Assembly (NCBI RefSeq): GCF_030294945.1 | Contig: NZ_AP018448.1 | Location: 3,534,001 to 3,598,000 of the forward strand | Direction: 5' to 3' | DNA: 64,000 nt | Source: Streptomyces graminofaciens | Lineage (GTDB): Bacteria > Actinomycetota > Actinomycetes > Streptomycetales > Streptomycetaceae | In this document: one piece after another, positions 25,979-35,444 of the stretch | Position numbering within the stretch: the first letter of the stretch is position 1 | Layout of the letters: each line of letters starts with the position of its first letter | The notes under the pieces: model-generated | Told to the model about the DNA's origin: nothing | The model's database searches: none | What the model saw: only the letters and a program-made list of their open reading frames with translations | Made by a program: the position numbers and the translations under genes

Positions 25979-26527
25979 ATGACTGGACTCGGACCCGTCG
26001 CCTGGCCACCTGCCCCGATAACGACCGAACGGCTCGTGCTCCGCGAGTCCGAGGCCCGAGACCGTGCGACGTTCATCGAACTGTTCGCCTCGCCAGAGGT
26101 GCACACCTACCTCGGTGGCACTCGACCACGTGATGAGCTCGAACACGCGATGCCCGAGGTACCCGGGCGGCGCCCTGGCCTTTTCGTGATCGATCTCGAC
26201 GGAACGATGATCGGCACGATCACGCTCGATCGGCGCGACGCGGAGCGTCCGGGGCACGTCCGTCCGGATGCCGGGGAGGCCGAGCTCGGTTACATGTTCC
26301 TGCCGGAGGCATGGGGATGCGGGTACGCCGCCGAGGCGTGCGCAGCGGCACTCGACTGGTTCGCCGACGCACTTCCCGGCGAGCCGGTGGTGCTCTGCAC
26401 CCAGACCGCCAACGACCGTTCGATGCGCCTCGCGGCGAAGCTGGGGTTCACCGAAGTGGAGCGGTTCGAGGAGTGGGGCGCCGAGCAGTGGTTCGGCGTG
26501 TGGTCCTCGGTCACGCCGTCCGGTTGA
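25979..26527 (+). CDS. GNAT-family N-acetyltransferase
   Basis: The 182-aa protein is of the RimJ/RimL type: TTERLVLRESEARD at the start, LGYMFLPEAWGCGYAAEA for acetyl-CoA binding and TANDRSMRLAAKLGFTEVERFEEWG near the end. It transfers an acetyl group to an amine of unknown identity. The ATG at 25979 is used. Confidence 0.9.
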   Translation: MTGLGPVAWPPAPITTERLVLRESEARDRATFIELFASPEVHTYLGGTRPRDELEHAMPEVPGRRPGLFVIDLDGTMIGTITLDRRDAERPGHVRPDAGEAELGYMFLPEAWGCGYAAEACAAALDWFADALPGEPVVLCTQTANDRSMRLAAKLGFTEVERFEEWGAEQWFGVWSSVTPSG

Positions 26528-26551
26528 ACCAGGTCGTTTCTTTCGGATCAT

Positions 26552-26767
26552 GTGGCTGACCAAGTCCAGACACTCAGCGGCGAGGCGGTCCGGCGCGTCC
26601 TGACGACGCTCGCGGCGAGCCGTACGGACGCCCTGCTCGACGGCGGTTCGGCGCTCGTCCCGGCCACGGGGGACGGCTACCGGCCGGCGTTCGCGGTGGC
26701 CACGGGCAGCACGGCCGCGGCGCCGGCGCCCGCCACGGCCGTGCTCCGGCCGGGCGGCCGGACCTGA
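26552..26767 (+). CDS. small hypothetical ORF
   Basis: A GTG-initiated frame of 71 codons between the acetyltransferase and the convergent oxidoreductase gene. It is Ala/Thr-rich with no recognisable motif, and no strong ribosome site is visible. It may be a remnant or chance frame. Confidence 0.3.
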   Translation: MADQVQTLSGEAVRRVLTTLAASRTDALLDGGSALVPATGDGYRPAFAVATGSTAAAPAPATAVLRPGGRT

Positions 26768-26770
26768 AGC

Positions 26771-27628
26771 TCAGTCGGCCGCCCCGAACGCCTCCGTGTG
26801 ATCCCGCGCCCACTCGGCGTACGTCCGCGCCGCGCGCCCGAGCACCCGGTGGACGTCGTCCGTCACCACCGCGTTGCCGCCCGCGCGGACGTACGCCGTA
26901 CCTCCCAGGACGCCCTCGACGTAGGTGTCGGACAGGCCCGACCGGGCCATGAGGTCGCGGGCCTCCTCCGGTGTGAGATCGACGGTGCCGACCGGGCGGC
27001 CGAGGGCCGCGGCGAGGGCGGCGGCCTGGTCGGCGGCCGTGAGCAGTTCGGGGCCGGTGAGGGTGTAGATGCGGCCCGCGTGACCGTCGGAGAGCAGCGC
27101 CTCGACGGCGACCGCCGAGACGTCGCGCGGGTCTACCACGCCCTGCACGCCGGAGCCGGTCATGTCGGGCACGGGCTCGCCCGCGCGAATCGGTTCCGCC
27201 CAGCTCAGCGTGTTGGAGTCGAAGGAGGAGGGCCGCAGGATCGTCCACTCCAGCCCGCTGTCCCGCACTGCCTGTTCGCCACCCCGGTGCCAGAGCCCGG
27301 CGGGGCCCACGGCCGGGTCGTCGACGGCGATGGCGGAGAGCTTCACGACGCGCCGGACGCCCGCCGCGCGGGCCAGTTCGACGAGCCGCCGGTCCGCGTC
27401 GGCGTCCCCGGGGCCCAGGACGGCCACCGCGAACAGGGCCGAGACCCCGGCCAGCGCGGCCTCCACGGTCGGGGGCTCGTGGTAGTCGCCGCGCACCGCC
27501 TCCACCCCGGCGGGCACCCCGGCCCGGTCCGGATCACGGGTCAGGGCGCGGACCTTCTCGCCGCGCGCCGCGAGCTGTCGTACGACTTCACTGCCGATGG
27601 TGCCGGTGGCACCCGTCACGAGGATCAT
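26771..27628 (-). CDS. NmrA-like NAD(P)-binding oxidoreductase
   Basis: The 285-aa protein starts MILVTGATGTIGSEVVRQLAARG, the GxxGxxG Rossmann motif, and has VVKLSAIAVDD and ILRPSSFDSNTLSW in the order seen in NmrA / YtfG (NAD(P)H:quinone) atypical short-chain dehydrogenases. It lacks the YxxxK catalytic pair, as usual for NmrA-like proteins that sense or use NADP(H). It is divergent from an AraC-type regulator, which probably controls it. Confidence 0.88.
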   Translation of the reverse strand: MILVTGATGTIGSEVVRQLAARGEKVRALTRDPDRAGVPAGVEAVRGDYHEPPTVEAALAGVSALFAVAVLGPGDADADRRLVELARAAGVRRVVKLSAIAVDDPAVGPAGLWHRGGEQAVRDSGLEWTILRPSSFDSNTLSWAEPIRAGEPVPDMTGSGVQGVVDPRDVSAVAVEALLSDGHAGRIYTLTGPELLTAADQAAALAAALGRPVGTVDLTPEEARDLMARSGLSDTYVEGVLGGTAYVRAGGNAVVTDDVHRVLGRAARTYAEWARDHTEAFGAAD

Positions 27629-27724
27629 GCCCACCACGGTGGCGAGCCGCGGCCCTCGGTCGCTAGGAAATTCCGGCACGGTCGGCGGCCCCGTCCGGGT
27701 GTGCGGCGCGTCTACCGTGGACGG

Positions 27725-28582
27725 GTGACCAGCGCGACGACGTACGAGACGCATCCCGGTCTGCCGGAGACGATCGCGGCGGTGCCCGAGGCCCTGCGGC
27801 CGTGGTTCGCGGGGGTCGAGAGCCCGGCCGCCTCCGAAGGCCCCCTGAGCCCGCCCGACGACAGCGCTCAGCACGAGCCGTACACGTACGTCCCGGACGC
27901 GGCGACCAAGCTGGTCGTGCGGACCGACGCCGACGGCCGCCGTGACGTGGTGGTGGTCGGCCCGCGCACCCGGGCCTCGTACTACGCGAGCCGGCGCCCG
28001 GCCTCCTGCGTCCAGTTGCGCCTCGAACCGGGCACCGCACGGCCGCTGTTGGGTGTCCCGGCGACCGACCTGTTGGACCGAGTCGTGCGCCTGGCGGACC
28101 TCCCCGCCCTCGCGGCACGCCAGCTGGCCGCCGAACTGCGGACGACGAGCGCGGAGTCGATCGTCCCGCATCTCGCACGGGCCCTGCCCGATCAGCTCCC
28201 TCCGCCCGGCGATTCCCGCACCGGACTGCTGCGGGCCGCCGTCGAGGCGATGTCACCGAGTGCGGACCATCGCCCGGACGGGGTAAGGGAGTTGGCGCGC
28301 CGTCTCGCCGTCAGCGAGCGTCAGTTGCGGAACCTCTTCGCGGACGGTGTGGGTGTCTCGCCGAAGCTCTACGCCCGCATCGCCCGGGTACGCCATCTGC
28401 TGGCCCACCGCTCCCCCGCCGTGCCGTGGGCGCAGCTCGCGACGGCCACCGGGTACTACGACCAGTCGCACATGACCGCCGACTTCCGCACGCTGATGGG
28501 AGTGCCCCCGACCTCGTACTTCACCGGGCGCCTTCCGGCCGCGCAGCCCTGTCGGCCGCTGGACCGGGCTCAGAGCCGGTAG
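27725..28582 (+). CDS. AraC-family transcriptional regulator
   Basis: The 285-aa protein has a C-terminal double helix-turn-helix (residues about 183-275; VRELARRLAVSERQLRNLF and ATGYYDQSHMTADFRTLMGVPPTSYF). The N-terminal half is a variable ligand domain containing YVPDAATKLVVRTDADG. The GTG at 27725 is the best start. It is separated by 96 bp from the divergent NmrA-like gene, its likely target. Confidence 0.88.
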   Translation: MTSATTYETHPGLPETIAAVPEALRPWFAGVESPAASEGPLSPPDDSAQHEPYTYVPDAATKLVVRTDADGRRDVVVVGPRTRASYYASRRPASCVQLRLEPGTARPLLGVPATDLLDRVVRLADLPALAARQLAAELRTTSAESIVPHLARALPDQLPPPGDSRTGLLRAAVEAMSPSADHRPDGVRELARRLAVSERQLRNLFADGVGVSPKLYARIARVRHLLAHRSPAVPWAQLATATGYYDQSHMTADFRTLMGVPPTSYFTGRLPAAQPCRPLDRAQSR

Positions 28583-28715
28583 CCGGTGCGGGCGAGCACT
28601 CGGGTTCGGCCATTCACGTCCGGTTCTCCCCCTTGTGGCCGTACATCTGCACAGAAGTGATGTTTCTGCGGGTATGGGTTTCGTCGCGTACCCCCACCCG
28701 CACCCCGGAGACACC

Positions 28716-30926
28716 ATGCCGCTCGCCCGCCGTGCCCTGCTCACCGCCTTCGCCGCCGGTTCGGCGGGCGCCGCGGTCGCCTGCGCCTCGGCCGTCGCGA
28801 TCCCCTCGGACGACGCGCCCGGCGCCCCGGACTCGACGTCCGCGGCCACGGCGGCGGCCCGGCGGCTGCTCCCGCGACACTGGCGGCAGATCACGTTCCT
28901 CACCGAGGGACAGCGGGACACCTTCCGGGTCTCCGGCCGCACCGGGGACCTCACCGTCTCCGGCGACACCCCGGGCATCCAACTCACCGGACTCAACTGG
29001 TACTTGCGGCACATCGCCCGTGCCGAGATCAACTGGGCGGGCGAGCAGACCGGCCTCCTCCCCCGCGAGCTGCCCGGTCTCGACGGCACGGTCACCCGCC
29101 GCGCGAACGTCCCGCACCGCTTCGCCCTCAACGACACCAACGACGGCTACACGGGCGCGTACCTCGACTGGGCGTACTGGGAACACGAGCTCGACGTACT
29201 GGCGCTGCACGGCTACAACGAGGTCCTCGTCCACACGGGCGCGGACGCGCTGTACCACCGGGTGTTCCAGGAGTTCGGGTACGGGGAGAAGGAGCTGCGG
29301 GCGTGGATCCCGGGCCCGGCCCATCAGCCGTGGTGGCTGCTGCAGAATCTGTCCGGCTTCCCCGAACCGGTATCGCGGCAGCTGCTCGACGCCCGCGCCG
29401 CACTCGGTCGGCGGATCGCGCGCCGGGTGCGCGAGCTGGGGATGACCCCGGTGCTCCCTGGATATTTCGGGACGGTTCCGCCCGGTTTCGCCGAGCGCAA
29501 TCCGGGGGCGCGCACGGTTCCGCAGGGCGACTGGATGGGCTTCGCACGCCCCGACTGGCTGGATCCGCGCTCGGACCACTTCGCCCGGGTGGCGGCGGCC
29601 TTCTACCGCCTCCAGGACGAGCTGTTCGACGGCCCCTCGACCCTGTACAAGATGGATCTGCTGCACGAGGGCGGCGACCCCGGTGACGTGCCGGTCGGCG
29701 AGGCCGCACGGGGCGTCGAGAGAGCCTTGCAAGCCGCGCGCCCCGGGGCCATCTGGGTGATTCTCGGCTGGCAGCACAACCCGCCGCGCGCGATCCTCGA
29801 CGCCGTCGACAAGGCGCGCATGCTCGTCGTCGACGGCCTCTCCGACCGCTTCCCGACGGTCACCGACCGCGAGGCCGACTGGGGCGACACCCCGTACGCC
29901 TTCGGCTCGATCTGGAACTTCGGCGGCCACACCGCGCTCGGCGCCAACACCCGCGACTGGCCGGAGCTGTACGAGAAGTGGCGCACCAGGAGTGGCAGCA
30001 AGCTGCGCGGGATCGCCCTGCTGCCGGAGGCCGCCGACAACAACCCCGCCGCCTTCGCCCTTTTCTCCGAACTCGCCTGGCAGGACGAGGAGTTGGACTT
30101 GAAGGCGTGGTTCGCCCAGTGGGCGCACGCGCGCTACGGCGCCCCTGATCCGCACGCCGAGGCCGCCTGGGACGTCCTGCGGCGCACCGCGTACGGCACG
30201 AACCGCGCCGACAGTTGGAGCGAGGGCGCCGACGGCCTGTTCGGCGCCCGCCCCGCACTGAACTCCGTCCGAGCGGCCCGCTGGTCCCCCAGACGACTCC
30301 GCTACGAGGCAGCGGACTTCGAGCCCGCGCTGAGCGAACTCCTGCAAGTCCGACGGAGCTTGCGCGACTCGTCCGCGTACCGCCGCGATCTGCTCGACGT
30401 GGCCCGCCAGACCGTCTCGAACCGCAGCCGCGTCCTGCTGCCGAGGATCAAGAAGGCGTACGACGACGGGGACCTCGCCCGCTTCGACGAGCTGACCGGC
30501 GGCTGGCTCTCGCTCATGGACCTGCTGGACCGGCTGCTGGCCACCGACTCCCGTCATCTGCTGGGCCGTTGGGTCGCCGACGCCCGGGCGTGGGGCGCGG
30601 ACGACGCCGAGCGGGAGCGGCTGGCGTACGACACCCTGTCGCTGCTGACCGTGTGGGGGACGCGGAAGGGCGCGGACGCGGGGCTGCGCGACTACGCCAA
30701 CCGGGAGTGGGCGGGGCTGGTGGGCGGGCTGTACCGGCTGCGCTGGTCGACGTACTTCGACGAACTGCGCGACGCGCTCGCCGAGGCGCGGGCGCCGGCG
30801 AAGATCGACTGGTTCGCGCTGGAGGAGCGCTGGACGCGCGATCCGGGGCCGCTCGCGACCGTGCCGACCGGTGACACCCACGCGGTCGCCACCCAGATCC
30901 GGGACCGGCTCACAGCCCTCTCCTGA
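28716..30926 (+). CDS. secreted alpha-N-acetylglucosaminidase, GH89
   Basis: The 736-aa protein matches NAGLU-type GH89 enzymes: a small N-terminal domain, then the catalytic barrel (FALNDTNDGYTGAYLDWAYWEHELDVLALHGYNE, FPEP, GPSTLYKMDLLHEGG, WVILGWQHNP and SIWNFGGHTALG), then an all-alpha C-terminal domain. They remove terminal alpha-GlcNAc from mucin-like or heparan-like glycans. Residues 1-25 form an export signal with ARRALLTAF. A chitosanase gene follows 95 bp downstream, so the pair may serve amino-sugar scavenging. Confidence 0.92.
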   Translation: MPLARRALLTAFAAGSAGAAVACASAVAIPSDDAPGAPDSTSAATAAARRLLPRHWRQITFLTEGQRDTFRVSGRTGDLTVSGDTPGIQLTGLNWYLRHIARAEINWAGEQTGLLPRELPGLDGTVTRRANVPHRFALNDTNDGYTGAYLDWAYWEHELDVLALHGYNEVLVHTGADALYHRVFQEFGYGEKELRAWIPGPAHQPWWLLQNLSGFPEPVSRQLLDARAALGRRIARRVRELGMTPVLPGYFGTVPPGFAERNPGARTVPQGDWMGFARPDWLDPRSDHFARVAAAFYRLQDELFDGPSTLYKMDLLHEGGDPGDVPVGEAARGVERALQAARPGAIWVILGWQHNPPRAILDAVDKARMLVVDGLSDRFPTVTDREADWGDTPYAFGSIWNFGGHTALGANTRDWPELYEKWRTRSGSKLRGIALLPEAADNNPAAFALFSELAWQDEELDLKAWFAQWAHARYGAPDPHAEAAWDVLRRTAYGTNRADSWSEGADGLFGARPALNSVRAARWSPRRLRYEAADFEPALSELLQVRRSLRDSSAYRRDLLDVARQTVSNRSRVLLPRIKKAYDDGDLARFDELTGGWLSLMDLLDRLLATDSRHLLGRWVADARAWGADDAERERLAYDTLSLLTVWGTRKGADAGLRDYANREWAGLVGGLYRLRWSTYFDELRDALAEARAPAKIDWFALEERWTRDPGPLATVPTGDTHAVATQIRDRLTALS

Positions 30927-31021
30927 GGGTCACAGCCCGCTGCCACCGCACTCCCACACGTTTCCAAGTCGCCCGCGCGACTCTCAACTGCCCTTTCGGA
31001 GCGCTCACTTGGAGACCACAC

Positions 31022-31849
31022 GTGCCGCTGCTGCCCGCCAAAGCCGCATCCCGCAGACTGCTGCTGACCACCCTCGGAGCCTCTCTGCTCGCCGCCCCGG
31101 TCCTGCTGAACAGGACAGCGGACGCGGCGACCACCGCGAGCACCGGGCTCGACGACCCGGAGAAGAAGGACATCGCCATGCGGCTGGTGTCCAGCGCGGA
31201 GAACTCGTCACTGGACTGGGAGGCGCAGTACGCGTACATCGAGGACATCGGCGACGGCCGCGGCTACACGGCGGGGATCATCGGGTTCTGCTCCGGCACG
31301 AGCGACATACTGGCGCTGGTCGAGCTGTACACCGAGCGGGTCGCGGACAATCCGCTGGCCGGCTATCTGACCGCCCTGCGCGCGGTGGACGGCACCGACT
31401 CGCACGAGGGTCTGGACCCCGGTTTCCCGGCCGCCTGGCGCGAGGCCGCCGCGACCGCCGCGTTCCGCACGGCCCAGCGCGACGAGCGGGACCGCGTCTA
31501 CTTCGACCCTGCGGTGGCACGGGCCGAGCAGGACGGCCTCGGCACGCTCGGCCAGTTCGTCTACTACGACGCGATGGTCATGCACGGCCCCGGCACCGAC
31601 GCCCTCAGCTTCGGTGGCGTCCGCGAGCGGGCCCTCGGCGACGCGGACACCCCGGCCGACGGCGGCGACGAGACGGCGTATCTGCATGCCTTCCTCGATG
31701 CGCGGGTGTGGGCGATGGAGCAGGAGGAGGCCCATACCGATGTCTCCCGGGTCGAGACGGCACAGCGAGTCTTCCTGGAGGCGGGCAACCTCGACCTGGA
31801 ACTGCCGCTCAACTGGCGCGTCTACGGGGACAGTTACACGCTCGACTGA
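31022..31849 (+). CDS. secreted chitosanase, GH46
   Basis: The 275-aa protein is a classical Streptomyces chitosanase. After a signal peptide of about 36 residues with SRRLLLTTLG, the mature part begins near TGLDDPEKKDIAMRLVSSAE. The catalytic acid Glu60 and base Asp78 are in the expected SSAENSSLDW and EDIGDGRGYT contexts. It hydrolyses beta-1,4 bonds in chitosan. The GTG start is preceded by GGAG. A strong hairpin follows at 31896. Confidence 0.95.
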   Translation: MPLLPAKAASRRLLLTTLGASLLAAPVLLNRTADAATTASTGLDDPEKKDIAMRLVSSAENSSLDWEAQYAYIEDIGDGRGYTAGIIGFCSGTSDILALVELYTERVADNPLAGYLTALRAVDGTDSHEGLDPGFPAAWREAAATAAFRTAQRDERDRVYFDPAVARAEQDGLGTLGQFVYYDAMVMHGPGTDALSFGGVRERALGDADTPADGGDETAYLHAFLDARVWAMEQEEAHTDVSRVETAQRVFLEAGNLDLELPLNWRVYGDSYTLD

Positions 31850-31895
31850 CCCCGCCGGCAGGACGCCGCCGCGAGGACCCCGCCGAGGAACCGTT

Positions 31896-31927
31896 CCGGG
31901 GCGCGCACGCTTCGGCGCGCCCCGGAG
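31896..31927. terminator. hairpin after chitosanase gene
   Basis: Perfect 12-bp arms TCCGGGGCGCGC and GCGCGCCCCGGA with an 8-nt loop, 47 bp after the chitosanase stop and before a convergent gene. Confidence 0.7.
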
Positions 31928-32033
31928 ACGGGGACGGCAGCCATGGTCCCCGCTCGGGCCCCGTGGCTTCCGGCCGAAGGCCGTCCCTCTCGACCGGAGT
32001 TCAACTGCCGTACACCGCAAATGACTTGGGCGC

Positions 32034-33407
32034 TCACTCCCCGGCGGCGATCTCGGCCAGCCGCCGGGCCTCCTCACGGGTGGAGCGGGCGATGGCGTCC
32101 TCGTCGACGTGCAGGAGGCGGCCGTTCTCCACGATCGGCTCGCCATTGACGAGCGAGAGCGTCACGGGGGCCGCCGCGCCGAAGACCAGGGCGGTCACCG
32201 GGTCGGCGATCGACGCGTGGGCGAGGGTGTCGAGCTTCCAGAGCACCAGGTCGGCGAGCTTGCCGGCCTCCAGGGAGCCGATCTCGCTCGCCCGGCCCAG
32301 GACCTGGGCGCCGCCGAAAGTGCCGAGGCGCAGGGCCTGGCGGGCGTTCAGCGCGGCCTCGCGGTGGGCGCCGAGGCGGTTGATGAGGAGCGCGTTGCGC
32401 AGCTCGGTGTGGAGTTCGCCGGACTCGTTGGACGCGGTGCCGTCGACGCCGAGGCCGACCGGGACGCCGGCCGCGAGCATGTCCGGGACGCGGGCGATGC
32501 CTGCGGCCAGCCGGGCGTTGGACGACGGACAGTGGGCCACACCCGTCTTCGTACGGGCGAAGGCTTCGATGTCGGAGTCGTTCATATGGACGCAGTGCGC
32601 CATCCACACGTCCTCGCCGAGCCAGCCCGTCGACTCGAAGTAGTCGGTCGGGCCCATGCCGAACAGTTCGTGGCAGAACTTCTCCTCCTCGACCGTCTCC
32701 GAGCCGTGCGTGTGCAGCCGTACGCCGAGGCGGCGGGCCAACTCGGCGCCCTGACGCAGGAGTTCGGTGGAGACCGAGAAGGGTGAGCAGGGGGCGACTG
32801 CGATCTGGGTCATCGCGCCGAAGGAGGCGTCGTGGTGCTTCTTGACCGTCTCCTCGGTGGCGGCGAGCGCGCCTTCGAGGGTCTCGACGGCGAAGTCCGG
32901 GGGCAGTCCGCCGTCCTTCTCGCTGCGGTCCATGGAGCCACGGGCGAGCGTGAAGCGGACGCCCATCTCGCGCGCCGCCCGGATGATCGAGCCCGACAGG
33001 TCGCCGGAGCCCTTCGGGAACACGTAGTGGTGGTCCATCGCCGTGGTCACACCGCCGCGGGCCATCATGCCGAGCGAGCCCTGGGCCGCCGCGTACGTCA
33101 TGCGCTCGTCGATGCGCGCCCAGGTCGGATAGAGCGCGACGAGCCAGTCGAAGAGGTTGTGGTCCGTGGCGAGGCCCCGGGTGATCCACTGGTAGTAGTG
33201 GTGGTGCGTGTTGACCAGGCCGGGGGTCACGAGGTGGCCGGTCGCGTCGATCCGGCGTACGACGTCGGCCAGGCCCTCCGGGGCCTTGCCCGCGCCCACC
33301 GACTCGATGAGGTTGTCCGCCACGACCACATGACCCGAGGTGTACTCGGTGTCCGTCGCGTCCACGGTCGCGATCGCCGCGTTCTCGATGACGATGCGCT
33401 GTGCCAT
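32034..33407 (-). CDS. 8-oxoguanine deaminase-like amidohydrolase
   Basis: The 457-aa protein is an amidohydrolase of the 8-oxoguanine/cytosine deaminase type: the metal motif NTHHHYYQW, LHTHGSETVEEE, MAHCVHMND, GVAHCPSSNARLAAG and the metal Asp in VGLGVDGTASNE. It deaminates 8-oxoguanine to urate. Its position next to urate oxidase on the same strand fits, since the product feeds the urate pathway. Upstream spacing to urate oxidase is 64 bp, so it is likely the last gene of the purine-degradation operon. Confidence 0.9.
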   Translation of the reverse strand: MAQRIVIENAAIATVDATDTEYTSGHVVVADNLIESVGAGKAPEGLADVVRRIDATGHLVTPGLVNTHHHYYQWITRGLATDHNLFDWLVALYPTWARIDERMTYAAAQGSLGMMARGGVTTAMDHHYVFPKGSGDLSGSIIRAAREMGVRFTLARGSMDRSEKDGGLPPDFAVETLEGALAATEETVKKHHDASFGAMTQIAVAPCSPFSVSTELLRQGAELARRLGVRLHTHGSETVEEEKFCHELFGMGPTDYFESTGWLGEDVWMAHCVHMNDSDIEAFARTKTGVAHCPSSNARLAAGIARVPDMLAAGVPVGLGVDGTASNESGELHTELRNALLINRLGAHREAALNARQALRLGTFGGAQVLGRASEIGSLEAGKLADLVLWKLDTLAHASIADPVTALVFGAAAPVTLSLVNGEPIVENGRLLHVDEDAIARSTREEARRLAEIAAGE

Positions 33408-33471
33408 CGTTCGTCCTTTGTTTGTCGTGGGGGCTTTGCGTGGGGGCTTTCCGTGGGCTTCCCTGTCCGCG

Positions 33472-34398
33472 TCAGAGGTTGGTGAGGTCGACCGGGATCC
33501 TCGCCTCGGCGCCGTCCCGCAGGATCGTGGCCTCGATCAGGCCGTAGGGGCGGTCGGCGGCGAAGTACACACCCCCGTCGACGGTGTCGTTCTTCAGCCC
33601 GAACGGAGCGAGGTCCACGAGGAAGTGGTGCTTGTTCGGGAGGGAGAAGCGGACCTCGTCTATCTCGCCGCGGTTGTCGATGATCCGGGCGCCCATGGCG
33701 TACAGGGTCTGCTGGAGCGAGAGCGAGTACGTCTCTGCGAACGCGGCGAGCATGTGCTTCTTGACCTGCGCGTAGGACTCGTCCCAGTCGGGCGCCGTCT
33801 GCTCGCCGTCCGTCCAGTTGAAGCGCCAGCGGCCGGAGACCTCGGTGGCGAGGATGCGGTCGTGCGCCTCGGGGAGGGTCGTGTACTTGTCCTTGACGTA
33901 GCCCCAGAACTCGGAGTCGGTCGAGTTCATGACCGTCAGGTCCTTGAGCCCGGAGACGACCTCCCAGTTCTCCCCGTCGTGGGTGATCTGGGCGAGGCGG
34001 GTCTCCTGTCCCTTGCGGACGAAGGAGTGCGCGCCCTCACCGCCGTGCTCGATCCGCTCCCAGGAGTACTCCTCTATTCGGATACGGGCCCGGTGGATCG
34101 CCGGCTGCGAGGTCACGAAGTGGCGGGCGAGATGGATGCCGAACTGCTCGGCGGACTCGATGCCGTGCTCCTTGGCGAAGGCGTACACCGTGTTCTTGGT
34201 GGTGTCCGTCGGCAGGACGTTCGCGTTCGAACCGGAGAGGTGGACGTCGTCCATGTCGCCGGAGAGCGACACGGACACGTTCAGGTCCTTGATGTGGTGG
34301 GTGGCCCCGTCCCGCGTGATCTTGACGACTCGGTTCTCGGCCTTGCCGTACTGGTTCTGTCCCAGCACGGCGTGGGTCGGGCGGGAAATCTCTGCCAT
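33472..34398 (-). CDS. urate oxidase (uricase)
   Basis: The 308-aa protein is full-length uricase: VLGQNQYGKAENRVVKI near the start with the active-site Lys, TDTTKNTVYAFAKEHGI with the active-site Thr, FVTSQPAIHRARIRIEEYSW, and SLPNKHHFLVDL with the catalytic His. It converts urate to 5-hydroxyisourate without a cofactor. It lies 5 bp after the bifunctional enzyme that handles its product, so the order in the operon follows the pathway. Confidence 0.96.
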   Translation of the reverse strand: MAEISRPTHAVLGQNQYGKAENRVVKITRDGATHHIKDLNVSVSLSGDMDDVHLSGSNANVLPTDTTKNTVYAFAKEHGIESAEQFGIHLARHFVTSQPAIHRARIRIEEYSWERIEHGGEGAHSFVRKGQETRLAQITHDGENWEVVSGLKDLTVMNSTDSEFWGYVKDKYTTLPEAHDRILATEVSGRWRFNWTDGEQTAPDWDESYAQVKKHMLAAFAETYSLSLQQTLYAMGARIIDNRGEIDEVRFSLPNKHHFLVDLAPFGLKNDTVDGGVYFAADRPYGLIEATILRDGAEARIPVDLTNL

Positions 34399-34403
34399 CT
34401 CTG

Positions 34404-35327
34404 CTAGCTCCCTCGGTATACGGAGTAGCCGAACGGGTTGAGCAGCAGCGGTACGTGGTAGTGCTCGCCCGGCACGACGGCGAACGTGATCGCCACCTCC
34501 GGGAAGAACACACCGGGACCGCTGTCCCGATTCGCGGGGGCGTCCTGCTGCGCATCGGCTTGCTTCTTCTGGAAGTAGGGCTCGACCTCGAAGTCGAGCC
34601 GTACGTGAGTGGTCCCCGCCGGCAGCGCCGGGAGGTCCTTGCACCGGCCGTCGGCGTCGGTCGCGGAGCCGCCGAGCGCCCGCCAGTCTCCTCCTTGCCC
34701 GTAATGGGCGGAGCGGGCGGACAACCGGACGGCGACGCCCTGGGCGGGGCGGCCGACGCTGGTGTCCAGGATGTGCGTGGACACCGAGGCGGTGGTGCTG
34801 GTGCTCATGCTGGTCTCAGCCTCTTCGACGACGCGGGTGAGGCGGATGCGGTTGATCTTGCCCAGTTCGGTGCGGACGATCTCGCGTTCCGTCTCCGGCG
34901 CGTTGCCGATCCGTTCCCTCACCGCGTCGCGCATCTGCTCGCCCGTACGGCCGGTGGCGCAGATCAGGAAGACATGGCCGAACTTCTCCTGGTAGGCCAG
35001 GTTCAGTTCGAGCATCTCCGCCTTCAGCGCGTCGGAGGCGCCGGCCATACCGCGCTGCTCGCGGGCGGAGGTCGGATCGCCCGGCTTGGGGCGGCCGATC
35101 GGCGGATGCCCGGCCATCGCCTCGGCGAGGTCCTCGGCGGTCAGCTCGGCCATGGCGGCGTCACTGGCGGTGAGGAGGTCCTCGACGGTGGCGTACGGCC
35201 GTCCGGCGAGGAGAAGGCGCCCCCAGCGCGCCGAGGCGCACGCCTCGTGGAGCGCCGCGGCGGCCGCGTGCTCCTCCAGGGCGTTGAACTGGGCGAGGCC
35301 GGGGGGCGTCGAAGAACTCGAAGTCAC
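34404..35327 (-). CDS. OHCU decarboxylase fused to 5-hydroxyisourate hydrolase
   Basis: One uninterrupted 307-codon frame joins two enzymes. Residues 1-170 are 2-oxo-4-hydroxy-4-carboxy-5-ureidoimidazoline decarboxylase (catalytic His74 in GHPPIG, then SAREQRGMAGA). Residues 174-307 are hydroxyisourate hydrolase (STHILDTSVGRPAQGVAVRL, terminal YRGS signature). Together they turn 5-hydroxyisourate into S-allantoin. In other streptomycetes I know these as two separate genes, and the junction (EEAETS then Met174, codon at 34808) still has a good internal ATG, so two proteins could also be made. Confidence 0.85.
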   Translation of the reverse strand: MTSSSSTPPGLAQFNALEEHAAAAALHEACASARWGRLLLAGRPYATVEDLLTASDAAMAELTAEDLAEAMAGHPPIGRPKPGDPTSAREQRGMAGASDALKAEMLELNLAYQEKFGHVFLICATGRTGEQMRDAVRERIGNAPETEREIVRTELGKINRIRLTRVVEEAETSMSTSTTASVSTHILDTSVGRPAQGVAVRLSARSAHYGQGGDWRALGGSATDADGRCKDLPALPAGTTHVRLDFEVEPYFQKKQADAQQDAPANRDSGPGVFFPEVAITFAVVPGEHYHVPLLLNPFGYSVYRGS

Positions 35328-35393
35328 GGGAGGCCTCCGTGGCCGTATCGCTGGACTGGCTACGGCAAGCTAACGCCCTGCCCCGACATCGCG

Positions 35394-35408
35394 TCAACAG
35401 TTTGTTGA
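35394..35408. promoter_or_regulatory. inverted repeat upstream of the urate operon
   Basis: TCAACA-GTT-TGTTGA is a perfect 6-bp inverted repeat 67 bp before the start of the decarboxylase/hydrolase gene, in a locally A+T-rich stretch. It may be the operator of the operon. It differs from the hyi/gcl box. Confidence 0.5.
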
Positions 35409-35444
35409 AAAATCGCGGTTACGGACCGCTCTCCGCCCCGCCGC

